The position numbers and the translations under genes were made by a program. A stretch of 64,000 bases of DNA from a virus: the IMG/VR virus record IMGVR_UViG_3300036886_000043, positions 33,231 to 97,230 of that record; one strand, 5' to 3'. Under the pieces are notes generated by a model. The model was not told where the DNA came from. It searched no databases and worked only from the letters and a program-made list of their open reading frames with translations. Each line of letters begins with the position of its first letter. Positions within the stretch are counted from its first letter, which is position 1. Shown here in pieces: positions 8,018 to 14,212 of the stretch.

Positions 8018-11000
8018 ATGCCGGACGCTGTTTACAAAGAGTACCCTCTCATCTTCCAAAGCAAGGGAATCTTCGCCCGCCAGGTCGATGACCTTGTGGA
8101 CCCGCAAGGGCTTTTGAATGAGGATAATGTTGAGGAGTTGGCAGAAGGCGCTTATGCTCAAAAATTGGGCAGTGTCCTCGTAAACGCCCAGGGGACCATC
8201 GGCCAGCCGGTCTACCCGTTATCGGGGAAAGTGGTCAGCCTATCCAAATTAGGCCAGTTGGCGGGGGCATACGCAAGATATGCGGTTACGGCAGACGGGG
8301 CTCTCTGGCGCAGATCGTTGCTTTCGGCGGGGCAGTTCACAAAGATTTCTACATCCTTCAGCGGGAGCCCTTGCTCGATTCAGTCTTACTGCAACACGGA
8401 TTTTACCTCAGTATCGACGGAATTTTTTGCAGACGCCGCAGGGATGTTCAAGGACGACGGAACCTTTGCGGCTCCACAGCAGATGGGCATCTTCCAGCCC
8501 CAGTTTCCAGTGCAGGCGCAGGCGCAGCCGCCCTCATCCGTGATACTTGACAACTATGTGACCTCGGCGGGGAGCTATTCATACACCGGGATCTCTGGAG
8601 GAACCAACGCAGGATACGTGAATACGACGATCCCTGCTGGAGTTCCCGCCGCAGGGCTTCAATCGGTAACGGTGGTCGATCCTACGCAGCCGGGCCTATT
8701 CCAGCTTTTGACTGTTGACTCAGGCGGAAATGCGGAGACGGTCCTTGTCCTCTTAGTGACTCCCACGGGGTTTGTGGCGAACTTCACAAAGATTCACTCA
8801 AGTGGAGTCACGGTCACGAGCGCAGACCTCTCGGTTTCGGTTCCTGCAAGCACTACGGCAACAATAAGTGCCTCATTCGGCATCCTTCCATGTGGGGCTA
8901 AACCGATACTTGTGAACTGGCCCGTTACAAACCAGCCACTACAGCAAGCGGACTACCTTGGCTTGTATCTTTTTGTCAGTGATCCAACCCAGATACAGAG
9001 CATCACGCTCAAGCTCGATTGCGGGGATGGTTCATTCGATAGTGATTATTTCTACAAGGTCATTGCTCAAGGTCCACTCCAAAATTTGGTATCTTCGGCA
9101 ACCTCTTCAACAGACCCAACAACTGCATTGACGGACGCGCTCCTGTCAGACAGCCTCAATCTCTACGGCAACCAAGCCGGAGGGATCGGTGAACTGAATA
9201 CCGGGCTCGACAACTGGACACCGCTCCTCTTTCAACTCTCCGACTTTGCCGGCTCAGGCCGTGCGGACTTCAACGATCCGGTCTACAACTGGGCCAACGT
9301 CAACGGCTACCAGATTCAGATTGTCACCAACGACAACACGAGCGTGACGGTCAATCTTGCGGCCCTGGTGCTCTTTGGCGGAGCCGGTCCAGATACGCTC
9401 GGAGGCGTAGCTTACGACTACGTGTGGACGTTTTTCAATCCGGTGGATGGAACAGAGTCAAACCCGTCAATGATTGTGACGAACCAGAACCCGCCGAATC
9501 AGACGAACCGGGTCTATCCGCGGCGCCAGCCGGTGTTGTTGAACATGGACGTTACCACTTACGGACCATTAGGGCAGTTGCAAGACGGTCAGATCGGGTA
9601 TCTGAGAATCTACAGGCGAGGTGGAACACTCGGGGACAACTTCCGAAGGGTAGATCAAATTCCGGTCAACATAGCGGCCGGGGGAATCGTCCAGTACATC
9701 GACACAGCGCCGGACTACCTAGTAGCCGGAGCAGATATTGTCTCGTTTACCAACGATGTTCCGGTCCCGAGCCTACTCCCGGTCCCGGTCAACACGACAT
9801 TGATGACTCCGATCTATACAGAAAATCAGGTGACGAACGTCTTCCCTGTGTCGATGGCAAACATCTCTGTGCGCCAGCAGGTAACAATCGGAAGTCCTAC
9901 TGCAATAGCAAACAACTTTGAAACCGTAATTGTTCTAACCCTCGACGAAGCAAGTTTTACTGCGTTTGTGCAAAACGCTCATGCGGCTGGAGAGCCGGTA
10001 CAGGCAAGCTATCAGGTAGGCCAGCCGGTTTATGGAATGGTCATAGCCTTCAACAAGGCATGGTATTGGGGAGATCCGAATAACCCGTCTACCCTCTACT
10101 TCAGCACCGGAAATGCTCCGCAGTACGTGGGAGAGGCGAACAACGTCATTGTCTCCACCCCGGACGACTACATCACAACAGTTAAGCCTTACAAGGGAAA
10201 CATCTTCGTCAGTTGCGTCAAAAGCGGGTGGTGGATGATTCCTCCGGGCTCTCCTGCCAGCCAGCCGCCGTATCCTACGGCCTGCGTACATGGCTGCGTG
10301 GCTCCGTTCGGGGCCGTGGCGACAGAGGAAATGATTCTCTATCAGGCGGCGGACGGAATACGCGCTTTCGCTGGAGGGGCATCGGAGTATATGAGTCTCC
10401 CGATTGAATTCATTTTTCAAGGCGTGGGTTCTACTCCGATTGTCGAAGCGGATCAAACGAAGTTGTCTCAGACGGTGGCCGCGTATTGGAACTCGATGGT
10501 ATTTTTCAGCTACATCGGGACGGATGGGAACCGGCATCGAGTGATTGCCCACGCTCAATACAAGAGGTTCAGGAATGACGACGTGGACGCTCAATGCCTC
10601 TTGCTTGAGGCCGACACGAATCAGTTGCTCTATGGAGACTCAAACGGACTGGTTCACATCGACCGTCAGAACCTTCCCTATGACCAGGTAAACAGCGGCG
10701 GTGTGCTGGCCGCGGGACCGATTGCGATCAATTTGCAAACAGCCTATAGCTTCCAAGGAAGCCCCGCGAACCAGAAACAGTATCAGGCCGTTCAGATCGA
10801 CTGCAACACAGGGGGCCAAACGCTCAACGTCAACCTTCTCTTCAATGATGGAGAGATCACAGTCGCGCTCGGAACGATCAGCAATGCACAGCGCGGCAAG
10901 ATCAATCTGCCAGTGAACTTAGGGTTGGGCCAACAGGCGTATAAGATTTCGCTTCAGATCACCGGCAACGTGTCTGCCTTCGCGTACCTCTATCAAGCCG

Positions 11001-11359
11001 CAGTTGAGGCTCTGGTGCTGCCGAGGACGCGGAAAACCGTAGATACCTACGACCTGAATTGCGGATTTGCAGACTCGAAATACTGCAAGGATTTTTGGGC
11101 ACAGTACACGGCTACGGCTCCGATCAACGTGCAAGTGTATTATGACGACAACGCAACCCCAGGGTTCACTTTCACGATGCCTCAAGCCGGAGGCGTCAGG
11201 AACCCTCTTAGGGTAAGATTACCGGCAGTCTCATTCAGGACGATCCGCGTGGTAGCGGAATCGACAGGGGACTTTCTCTGGTGGCCCGATACCTGTCTTT
11301 GGGTCAAGCCCCAGTGCGCTTCGAGGGGCTATGAGAAGGTGTTGATTGTTGAGAACTAA
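8018..11359 (+). CDS. Large virion structural protein, 1113 aa
   Basis: Long, Gly/Ser/Thr/Gln-rich protein built of many short beta segments, without signal peptide or membrane helices. The stretch KPYKGNIFVSCVKSGWWMIP, then CVHGCVAPFGAVATEEMILYQAADGIRAFAGG, resembles beta-propeller-like regions of podovirus tail-hub or DNA-stabilisation proteins (P22 gp10 type). That relation is only suggestive. The N-terminal 70 residues (KGIFARQVDDLVDPQGLLNEDNVEEL) may form the attachment part. Start ATG 8018 has no ribosome-binding site and probably lies at the transcription start. A palindrome copy lies inside the coding sequence. Confidence 0.55.
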   Translation: MPDAVYKEYPLIFQSKGIFARQVDDLVDPQGLLNEDNVEELAEGAYAQKLGSVLVNAQGTIGQPVYPLSGKVVSLSKLGQLAGAYARYAVTADGALWRRSLLSAGQFTKISTSFSGSPCSIQSYCNTDFTSVSTEFFADAAGMFKDDGTFAAPQQMGIFQPQFPVQAQAQPPSSVILDNYVTSAGSYSYTGISGGTNAGYVNTTIPAGVPAAGLQSVTVVDPTQPGLFQLLTVDSGGNAETVLVLLVTPTGFVANFTKIHSSGVTVTSADLSVSVPASTTATISASFGILPCGAKPILVNWPVTNQPLQQADYLGLYLFVSDPTQIQSITLKLDCGDGSFDSDYFYKVIAQGPLQNLVSSATSSTDPTTALTDALLSDSLNLYGNQAGGIGELNTGLDNWTPLLFQLSDFAGSGRADFNDPVYNWANVNGYQIQIVTNDNTSVTVNLAALVLFGGAGPDTLGGVAYDYVWTFFNPVDGTESNPSMIVTNQNPPNQTNRVYPRRQPVLLNMDVTTYGPLGQLQDGQIGYLRIYRRGGTLGDNFRRVDQIPVNIAAGGIVQYIDTAPDYLVAGADIVSFTNDVPVPSLLPVPVNTTLMTPIYTENQVTNVFPVSMANISVRQQVTIGSPTAIANNFETVIVLTLDEASFTAFVQNAHAAGEPVQASYQVGQPVYGMVIAFNKAWYWGDPNNPSTLYFSTGNAPQYVGEANNVIVSTPDDYITTVKPYKGNIFVSCVKSGWWMIPPGSPASQPPYPTACVHGCVAPFGAVATEEMILYQAADGIRAFAGGASEYMSLPIEFIFQGVGSTPIVEADQTKLSQTVAAYWNSMVFFSYIGTDGNRHRVIAHAQYKRFRNDDVDAQCLLLEADTNQLLYGDSNGLVHIDRQNLPYDQVNSGGVLAAGPIAINLQTAYSFQGSPANQKQYQAVQIDCNTGGQTLNVNLLFNDGEITVALGTISNAQRGKINLPVNLGLGQQAYKISLQITGNVSAFAYLYQAAVEALVLPRTRKTVDTYDLNCGFADSKYCKDFWAQYTATAPINVQVYYDDNATPGFTFTMPQAGGVRNPLRVRLPAVSFRTIRVVAESTGDFLWWPDTCLWVKPQCASRGYEKVLIVEN
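9077..9091 (+). repeat. Dispersed palindrome copy inside a gene
   Basis: CTCCAAAATTTGGTA; the central CCAAAATTTGG is intact but the outer arms are degraded. Inside the 8018-11359 coding sequence. Confidence 0.5.
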
Positions 11360-11385
11360 GGTGTATGCTGTATCTGAGGTGATTT

Positions 11386-11553
11386 ATGCTCAACATCATT
11401 TTGGTAATTCTGATGTTTCTGTGCGGATTTGGCGGATATGCGATCCCAGTTACGCAGCCGGCCGGTTTCCGGTATGGCGTCGGTCTTCTCGGCGCTGTGC
11501 TTTTTATCTTGTTTTGCCTCATCAACCTTGGCCTGATTCACCCAGGGCTATAA
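11386..11553 (+). CDS. Small membrane protein, 55 aa
   Basis: Two hydrophobic segments (LNIILVILMFLCGFGGYA and VGLLGAVLFILFCLINLGL) joined by a polar PVTQPAGFRYG loop. GAGGTG precedes the ATG. The layout, two helices around a Gly/Tyr loop, is like the next gene and like DUF3309-type small membrane proteins. It may help envelope permeabilisation, but no lysis function can be shown. Confidence 0.6.
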   Translation: MLNIILVILMFLCGFGGYAIPVTQPAGFRYGVGLLGAVLFILFCLINLGLIHPGL

Positions 11554-11556
11554 GCG

Positions 11557-11721
11557 ATGATTATCTTGCTCATCATTGTTCTAGTTCTGCTCTTTGGCGG
11601 CGGCTTCGGTTACTACGGCCACACTCAATGGGGCGCGAATAACGTCTATGCAGGGCCGGGAATCGGCCTTGGAACCATCCTGATTATCCTGCTGATTCTG
11701 TTCCTGCTCGGCGTCATTTGA
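11557..11721 (+). CDS. DUF3309-like small membrane protein, 54 aa
   Basis: A first hydrophobic helix (IILLIIVLVLLFGGG), a short polar loop with GYYGHTQWGAN, then GPGIGLGTILIILLILFLLG. This hydrophobic-loop-hydrophobic pattern with GxGLGxILxILLILxLLG is that of DUF3309 proteins. Follows the previous gene by 3 bases, so the two are probably a duplicated pair. Confidence 0.65.
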   Translation: MIILLIIVLVLLFGGGFGYYGHTQWGANNVYAGPGIGLGTILIILLILFLLGVI

Positions 11722-11816
11722 GTCGTGTCCGCATGTGCATGTAGGACAGTGTTTAGTCGTTCCCGCTCTGTGGAAATCTCTCCGGTTGTCGAGAAGGGGT
11801 TACTATTCAGGTAGCC
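11722..11816 (+). other. Short gap before the first tRNA leader cassette
   Basis: No convincing gene is seen between the small membrane protein and the leader promoter at 11817. A 7-bp inverted repeat (AAATCAT/ATGATTT) lies just downstream, inside the promoter spacer and -10 region. Confidence 0.4.
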
Positions 11817-11845
11817 TTGACGCAAATCATTTTCCGTGCGATGAT
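11817..11845 (+). promoter_or_regulatory. Promoter of tRNA block A leader
   Basis: TTGACG (11817-11822), 17-bp spacer, GATGAT (11840-11845). The leader ATG at 11852 is 6 bases beyond the -10, so transcription should start at or next to the A of the ATG. Confidence 0.65.
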
Positions 11846-11851
11846 TTTGAT

Positions 11852-11923
11852 ATGAGATTTGACCGCAACAGTTTATGCCTCTCCTATTCACTCCTGTCGA
11901 GTGACGGGGAGGCTGCGGTCTGA
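11852..11923 (+). CDS. Leader peptide of tRNA block A, 23 codons
   Basis: Short ORF that appears leaderless. It has 4 Leu, 5 Ser, 2 Asp, 1 Cys, 1 Tyr and 1 Glu codons. Downstream in block A lie tRNA-Leu(TAA, CAA, TAG), Cys, Ser(GCT, TGA), Tyr, fMet, Asp and Glu(TTC, CTC). Specific matching codons are tta, tgc, ctg, agt, tca, tat, atg (the start), gac and gag; ttg and gaa are absent, giving 9 of 11. Its last codons form one strand of an antiterminator, and an intrinsic terminator follows. Interpreted as an attenuation leader that reports tRNA availability. Confidence 0.7.
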   Translation: MRFDRNSLCLSYSLLSSDGEAAV

Positions 11924-11957
11924 TTCCAAAGTTTGGAATTTCAGCGAAGCGGCCTCC
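11908..11957 (+). promoter_or_regulatory. Antiterminator hairpin, block A
   Basis: GGAGGCTGC (11908-11916, in the last leader codons) can pair over 9 bp, with one G-U, with GCGGCCTCC (11949-11957). The 3' strand is the 5' arm of the terminator, so the two structures exclude each other. A ribosome at the stop codon (11921-11923) would cover the 5' strand and favour termination. The dispersed palindrome hairpin lies in the loop. Confidence 0.6.
11924..11938 (+). repeat. Dispersed palindrome, perfect copy
   Basis: TTCCAAA-G-TTTGGAA, perfect 7-1-7 arms (8 bp each side counting the flanking A/T). It starts right after the stop codon of the block A leader and lies inside the antiterminator loop. 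Confidence 0.85.
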
Positions 11958-11974
11958 AGAAATGGAGGCTTTTT
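11952..11974 (+). terminator. Intrinsic terminator, block A attenuator
   Basis: GCCTCCA-GAAA-TGGAGGC followed by TTTTT: a 7-bp stem with a GAAA tetraloop. It lies 5 bp before the first tRNA gene, so transcription must read through it to make block A. Confidence 0.85.
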
Positions 11975-11979
11975 GTTGT

Positions 11980-12063
11980 GCGGGATTGGCGAAACGGCAG
12001 CCGCGCCCGATTTAAGATCGGGTGTCTTAGGACGTGGGAGTTCAAGTCTCCCATCCCGCACCA
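11980..12063 (+). tRNA. tRNA-Leu(TAA)
   Basis: Acceptor GCGGGAT/ATCCCGC, A73, encoded CCA, long variable arm as in Leu tRNAs, anticodon loop TTTAAGA. First gene of block A, directly after the attenuator terminator. Confidence 0.92.
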
Positions 12064-12064
12064 T

Positions 12065-12141
12065 GTATCGGAAGGTAAAGTTTTGGAACCAGTGGTCCGC
12101 AAAACCACTTTTAGCCGGTGGGACTCCGGCCCGGTACTCCA
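12065..12141 (+). tRNA. tRNA-Cys(GCA), C33
   Basis: Acceptor GTATCGG/CCGGTAC, T73 as expected for Cys, CCA encoded. Anticodon arm GTGGT-CCGCAAA-ACCAC gives anticodon GCA but C rather than U at position 33. Confidence 0.85.
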
Positions 12142-12153
12142 AAGTTTAGTAGT

Positions 12154-12232
12154 GCTCGCGTAGCCCAATTTGGCAGGAGGCACTTCATTCAAAACGAAGA
12201 CAGTGCTGGTTCAAATCCAGCCGCGAGTACCA
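12154..12232 (+). tRNA. tRNA-Leu(CAA)
   Basis: Acceptor GCTCGCG/CGCGAGT with a G1-U72 wobble, A73, CCA. Anticodon arm CTTCA-TTCAAAA-CGAAG (A31-C39 mismatch) gives CAA. Variable region is short, unusual for a Leu tRNA; body closely resembles the next gene. Confidence 0.75.
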
Positions 12233-12240
12233 AAATATGT

Positions 12241-12319
12241 GCCCCGTTAGCCCAATTGGCAGGAGGCGTCTGACTTAGGATCAGAACAGTGATGAGTTCG
12301 AATCTCTCACGGGGTACCA
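12241..12319 (+). tRNA. tRNA-Leu(TAG)
   Basis: Acceptor GCCCCGT/ACGGGGT with G1-U72 wobble, A73, CCA. Anticodon arm TCTGA-CTTAGGA-TCAGA. T stem has mismatches and the variable region is short. Likely duplicated from or with the preceding gene. Confidence 0.75.
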
Positions 12320-12328
12320 AAATTTAGA

Positions 12329-12357
12329 TTGCAACGGGTACCAATCTACTGTAAAAT
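12329..12357 (+). promoter_or_regulatory. Promoter of HNH gene within the tRNA array
   Basis: TTGCAA (12329-12334), 17-bp spacer, TAAAAT (12352-12357), then 6 bases to the ATG at 12364. No Shine-Dalgarno is present, so the mRNA is predicted leaderless. Confidence 0.65.
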
Positions 12358-12363
12358 ATTGGT

Positions 12364-12963
12364 ATGAATGGTGATTCGAGTATTTGCAATGGATGTGGTT
12401 TAAGTGAGCCAGAAGTGAGATTTCGATTGCGGAAGGCGAACGGGAAAACTTACAGAAAACACTTGTGTACAAAATGTGATGATGAATATCAAAAGAAGTA
12501 CACTAAACCTCAAGGCGTAAAAGATAGGAATAGAAAATCGTATCTGAAAAGAAAGGAGAGAAGAGCACGGGGAGAAATAGTCGAGATTTTCCTTCTTGAG
12601 GACTGTCGAAGAATTGACAGAAAAAAAGGTATCAAATCCGATTTAGACTCTGAATATATTGCGGAGATAATAAAGGATGGATGCGCGTATTGCGGAGATA
12701 TAGAATCACGCATTGGGCTTGATCGGATAGATAATTCACTGGGCCACATGAAGGGAAATGTTAACGCCTGTTGTATGAGATGTAATCTTATTCGTAGGGA
12801 TATGCCATACGAAGCATGGCTGATTGTAGCGCCCACGATGAAGATTGCGAGAGAATCAAAAGCGTTTGGGAATTGGAATGTGCTTTTTGGAAACAAGAAG
12901 AAAACGGAGCGCGGGCCGGACGATAAGGCAACGGGTTGCTACCCCGCACAGCCGCAAGGCTGA
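12364..12963 (+). CDS. HNH homing-type endonuclease inside the tRNA array
   Basis: Residues about 9-38 hold a CNGC...CTKC zinc site. Residues about 100-140 hold a CAYCGD...GLDRIDNSLGHMKGNVNACCMRCN segment, the usual zinc-ribbon HNH core of intron-free homing endonucleases. Such genes often invade tRNA clusters. The last 58 bases, including the stop codon, lie inside tRNA-Ser(GCT). Base composition is clearly more A+T-rich than the surroundings, suggesting recent arrival. It carries its own promoter. Confidence 0.85.
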   Translation: MNGDSSICNGCGLSEPEVRFRLRKANGKTYRKHLCTKCDDEYQKKYTKPQGVKDRNRKSYLKRKERRARGEIVEIFLLEDCRRIDRKKGIKSDLDSEYIAEIIKDGCAYCGDIESRIGLDRIDNSLGHMKGNVNACCMRCNLIRRDMPYEAWLIVAPTMKIARESKAFGNWNVLFGNKKKTERGPDDKATGCYPAQPQG

Positions 12964-12991
12964 CTGAGTTTGACTCTCAGGCGCTCCGCCA
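12906..12991 (+). tRNA. tRNA-Ser(GCT)
   Basis: Acceptor GGAGCGC/GCGCTCC, G73, CCA, long variable arm (AGCC-GCAA-GGCT). Anticodon loop TTGCTAC. Its 5' 58 bases double as the 3' end of the HNH gene. Confidence 0.9.
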
Positions 12992-12995
12992 GTTC

Positions 12996-13080
12996 GGAAG
13001 GTACCGCTGAAAGGTCGGCAAACGGTCCTGAAAACCGTGGCTCCTTCGGGATGGGCGTTCGATTCGTCTACCTTCCGCCA
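12996..13080 (+). tRNA. tRNA-Ser(TGA), C33
   Basis: Acceptor GGAAGGT/ACCTTCC, G73, CCA, long variable arm (CTCCTTCGGGATGG region). Anticodon arm ACGGT-CCTGAAA-ACCGT: anticodon TGA, C at position 33. Confidence 0.88.
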
Positions 13081-13085
13081 AGTTT

Positions 13086-13172
13086 GGGAGTGATGCTCTG
13101 TAGGGAGAGCAGCAGGCCGTAACCCTGCCGTCACTTGTGGCATAGGGGGTTCGATTCCCTCCACTCCCACCA
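13086..13172 (+). tRNA. tRNA-Tyr(GTA), C33
   Basis: Acceptor GGGAGTG/CACTCCC, A73, CCA, long variable arm as in bacterial Tyr tRNAs. Anticodon arm GCAGG-CCGTAAC-CCTGC: anticodon GTA, C33. Confidence 0.88.
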
Positions 13173-13175
13173 TAC

Positions 13176-13204
13176 TTGTCAACACGGAAGAGTAGTGGTA
13201 TACT
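13176..13204 (+). promoter_or_regulatory. Promoter of the initiator tRNA sub-block
   Basis: TTGTCA (13176-13181), 17-bp spacer, TATACT (13199-13204). The expected start (about 13211) coincides with the 5' end of the initiator tRNA at 13210, so the primary transcript would need almost no 5' trimming. Confidence 0.7.
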
Positions 13205-13209
13205 GAAAT

Positions 13210-13284
13210 CGCGGGTTGGTAGCGCAGCGTCATACGTCAGGCTCATACCCTGAAGATCCGGTGCAAATCCGGTACCCGCAACCA
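13210..13284 (+). tRNA. Initiator tRNA-fMet(CAT)
   Basis: Position 1 C faces A72, the unpaired end that marks bacterial initiator tRNAs. The 3' end reads GCAACCA as in E. coli fMet, and the anticodon loop is CTCATAC. The anticodon stem TCAGG/CCTGA has two rather than three of the usual G-C pairs next to the loop. Own promoter directly upstream. Confidence 0.85.
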
Positions 13285-13285
13285 A

Positions 13286-13361
13286 GGTCACGTCGTCTAA
13301 CTGGAAGGATACTTCCCTGTCTAGGAAGCTGGCGCGGGTTCGATTCCCGTCGTGATCGCCA
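13286..13361 (+). tRNA. tRNA-Asp(GTC)
   Basis: Acceptor GGTCACG/CGTGATC, G73, CCA. Anticodon arm CTTCC-CTGTCTA-GGAAG. Confidence 0.9.
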
Positions 13362-13367
13362 AGTTTA

Positions 13368-13446
13368 GCCGATGCACTCTGTACTGGATTCGGAGCACTC
13401 CCCTTCAAGGAGTTGGATGCGAGTTCGATTCTCGTCGTCGGCGCCA
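13368..13446 (+). tRNA. tRNA-Glu(TTC), C33
   Basis: Acceptor GCCGATG/CGTCGGC, G73, CCA. Anticodon arm ACTCC-CCTTCAA-GGAGT gives TTC with C33. Confidence 0.85.
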
Positions 13447-13454
13447 AGTTTTAC

Positions 13455-13531
13455 GGGGTCACCGTCTAATTGGTCTGGACGCCAGATTCTCAATCTGGAA
13501 ACTGTGAGTTCGATCCTCACTGGCCCTACCA
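13455..13531 (+). tRNA. tRNA-Glu(CTC)
   Basis: Acceptor GGGGTCA/TGGCCCT with G1-U72 wobble, A73 (Glu usually has G73), CCA. Anticodon arm CCAGA-TTCTCAA-TCTGG. Last gene of block A. Confidence 0.85.
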
Positions 13532-13540
13532 GAAAATGAT

Positions 13541-13569
13541 TTGACAGAAATTGCGAACGGCGGTACAGT
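13541..13569 (+). promoter_or_regulatory. Promoter of tRNA block B leader
   Basis: TTGACA (13541-13546), 17-bp spacer, TACAGT (13564-13569). The leader ATG at 13580 is 10 bases beyond the -10, leaving a 5' untranslated part of only a few bases. Confidence 0.75.
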
Positions 13570-13579
13570 AGAAAACGAG

Positions 13580-13648
13580 ATGAAAAACCGAGTCAATCAC
13601 GGATTTACACCAGCGACGGCGCAACCGACGCAGGGTAATCCTATGTAG
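13580..13648 (+). CDS. Leader peptide of tRNA block B, 22 codons
   Basis: Codons include aac/aat, cag, caa, ggt, acg, aca, cac, gcg, ttt, ccg, cca/cct and cga. Block B downstream encodes exactly tRNA-Asn(GTT), Gln(CTG), Gln(TTG), Gly(GCC), Thr(CGT), Thr(TGT), His(GTG), Ala(TGC), Phe(GAA), Pro(CGG), Pro(TGG) and Arg(ACG), so every downstream anticodon is sampled at least once. Codons outside this set are aaa, gtc, gga and atg. Shares an HG-aromatic/aliphatic-T motif with the block C leader. An antiterminator and a terminator follow. Best read as an attenuation leader. Confidence 0.8.
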   Translation: MKNRVNHGFTPATAQPTQGNPM

Positions 13649-13649
13649 C

Positions 13650-13685
13650 GGCTCGTGGAGTTTGAAGCAAAGCGCCCACCGAGCC
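13650..13685 (+). promoter_or_regulatory. Antiterminator hairpin, block B
   Basis: GGCTCGTGG (13650-13658), starting 2 bp after the leader stop codon, pairs with CCACCGAGCC (13676-13685) with one bulged C. The 3' strand contains the 5' arm of the terminator (13675-13681), so the two folds exclude each other. A ribosome at the stop codon would mask the 5' strand. Confidence 0.65.
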
Positions 13686-13705
13686 AATCAGCCGGTGGGT
13701 TTTTT
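13675..13705 (+). terminator. Intrinsic terminator, block B attenuator
   Basis: CCCACCG / CGGTGGG with an 11-base loop, followed by six T. It lies 8 bp before tRNA-Asn. Confidence 0.88.
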
Positions 13706-13713
13706 GTTGATGT

Positions 13714-13789
13714 TCCAGCGTAGCAAAAAGGTAATGCGCCGCACTGTTAATGCGGAAATGTGCAGGTTCGAGTCCTGCCGCTGGAGCCA
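13714..13789 (+). tRNA. tRNA-Asn(GTT)
   Basis: Acceptor TCCAGCG/CGCTGGA, G73, CCA. Anticodon arm CCGCA-CTGTTAA-TGCGG. First tRNA after the block B attenuator; the leader has three Asn codons. Confidence 0.92.
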
Positions 13790-13798
13790 GTTTGAAGT

Positions 13799-13873
13799 TG
13801 CCCGTTCGTTCATGTGGCAGGACGGCTGACTCTGGATCAGCGGAGCGAGGTTCAAGTCCTCGACGGGCAGCCA
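13799..13873 (+). tRNA. tRNA-Gln(CTG)
   Basis: Acceptor TGCCCGT/ACGGGCA (U1-A72 as usual for Gln), G73, CCA. Anticodon arm GCTGA-CTCTGGA-TCAGC. Confidence 0.92.
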
Positions 13874-13881
13874 AGTTTTAC

Positions 13882-13957
13882 AGGGAGATGGCCGAGCGGC
13901 TTAGGCGACAGCCTTTGGAACTGTCTCAGGTAGGTTCGACTCCTACTCTCCCTGCCA
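13882..13957 (+). tRNA. tRNA-Gln(TTG)
   Basis: Acceptor AGGGAGA/TCTCCCT, G73, CCA. Anticodon arm ACAGC-CTTTGGA-ACTGT with a C31-A39 mismatch; anticodon TTG. Confidence 0.82.
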
Positions 13958-13958
13958 T

Positions 13959-14034
13959 GCGGACGTAGCTCAATTGGTAGAGCACAGCGTTGCCAATGCT
14001 GAGGTTGCCGGATCGTTGCCGGTCGTTCGCTCCA
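13959..14034 (+). tRNA. tRNA-Gly(GCC)
   Basis: Acceptor GCGGACG/CGTTCGC, T73 as in Gly tRNAs, CCA. Anticodon arm CAGCG-TTGCCAA-TGCTG. Its 3' end forms the left arm of a perfect palindrome copy (14030-14044). Confidence 0.9.
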
Positions 14035-14044
14035 AATTTTGGAG
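14030..14044 (+). repeat. Dispersed palindrome copy at a tRNA 3' end
   Basis: CTCCAAA-T-TTTGGAG, perfect 7-1-7 palindrome. The left arm is the CCA end of tRNA-Gly; the right arm gives the GGAGGT ribosome-binding site of the ORF at 14051. Confidence 0.7.
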
Positions 14045-14050
14045 GTTGAC

Positions 14051-14212
14051 ATGCCGCACAGGTATCATTTCAATGCCGATCTCCGAGAAGTGTACAGAAG
14101 GCTGGCGGGACAATTTCGAGCACCGTTAGTTGAGTCGGCACAACACGACACTCGTAACGTCGAGGCTCCGGTTCGAGGCCGGGACGGTGCTCCAGAATTG
14201 GAAGGTGAGTGA
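14051..14212 (+). CDS. Small ORF (53 aa) containing a complete tRNA gene
   Basis: ATG 14051 has a strong GGAGGT 6 bases upstream, and the stop overlaps the next ATG (TGATG), so it looks translated and coupled to the HNH gene. Yet its second half is tRNA-Thr(CGT) read in frame. The N-terminal 25 residues (PHRYHFNADLREVYRRLAGQF) could be an independent helical peptide. Either the tRNA inserted into a small gene or the ORF is fortuitous. Confidence 0.4.
   Translation: MPHRYHFNADLREVYRRLAGQFRAPLVESAQHDTRNVEAPVRGRDGAPELEGE
14120..14194 (+). tRNA. tRNA-Thr(CGT)
   Basis: Acceptor GCACCGT/ACGGTGC, T73, CCA. Anticodon arm CGACA-CTCGTAA-CGTCG with A31-C39 mismatch. Nested inside the ORF 14051-14212. 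Confidence 0.85.

Noticed and set aside
9424-9921. Alternative + strand frame inside the large virion gene
   Set aside because: Overlaps the 8018-11359 gene completely, has no start signal and a composition unlike a protein.
12856-13447. Long - strand open frames across the tRNA array
   Set aside because: They are antisense readings of the tRNA genes; they lack ribosome-binding sites and produce peptides typical of mis-called tRNA antisense frames.
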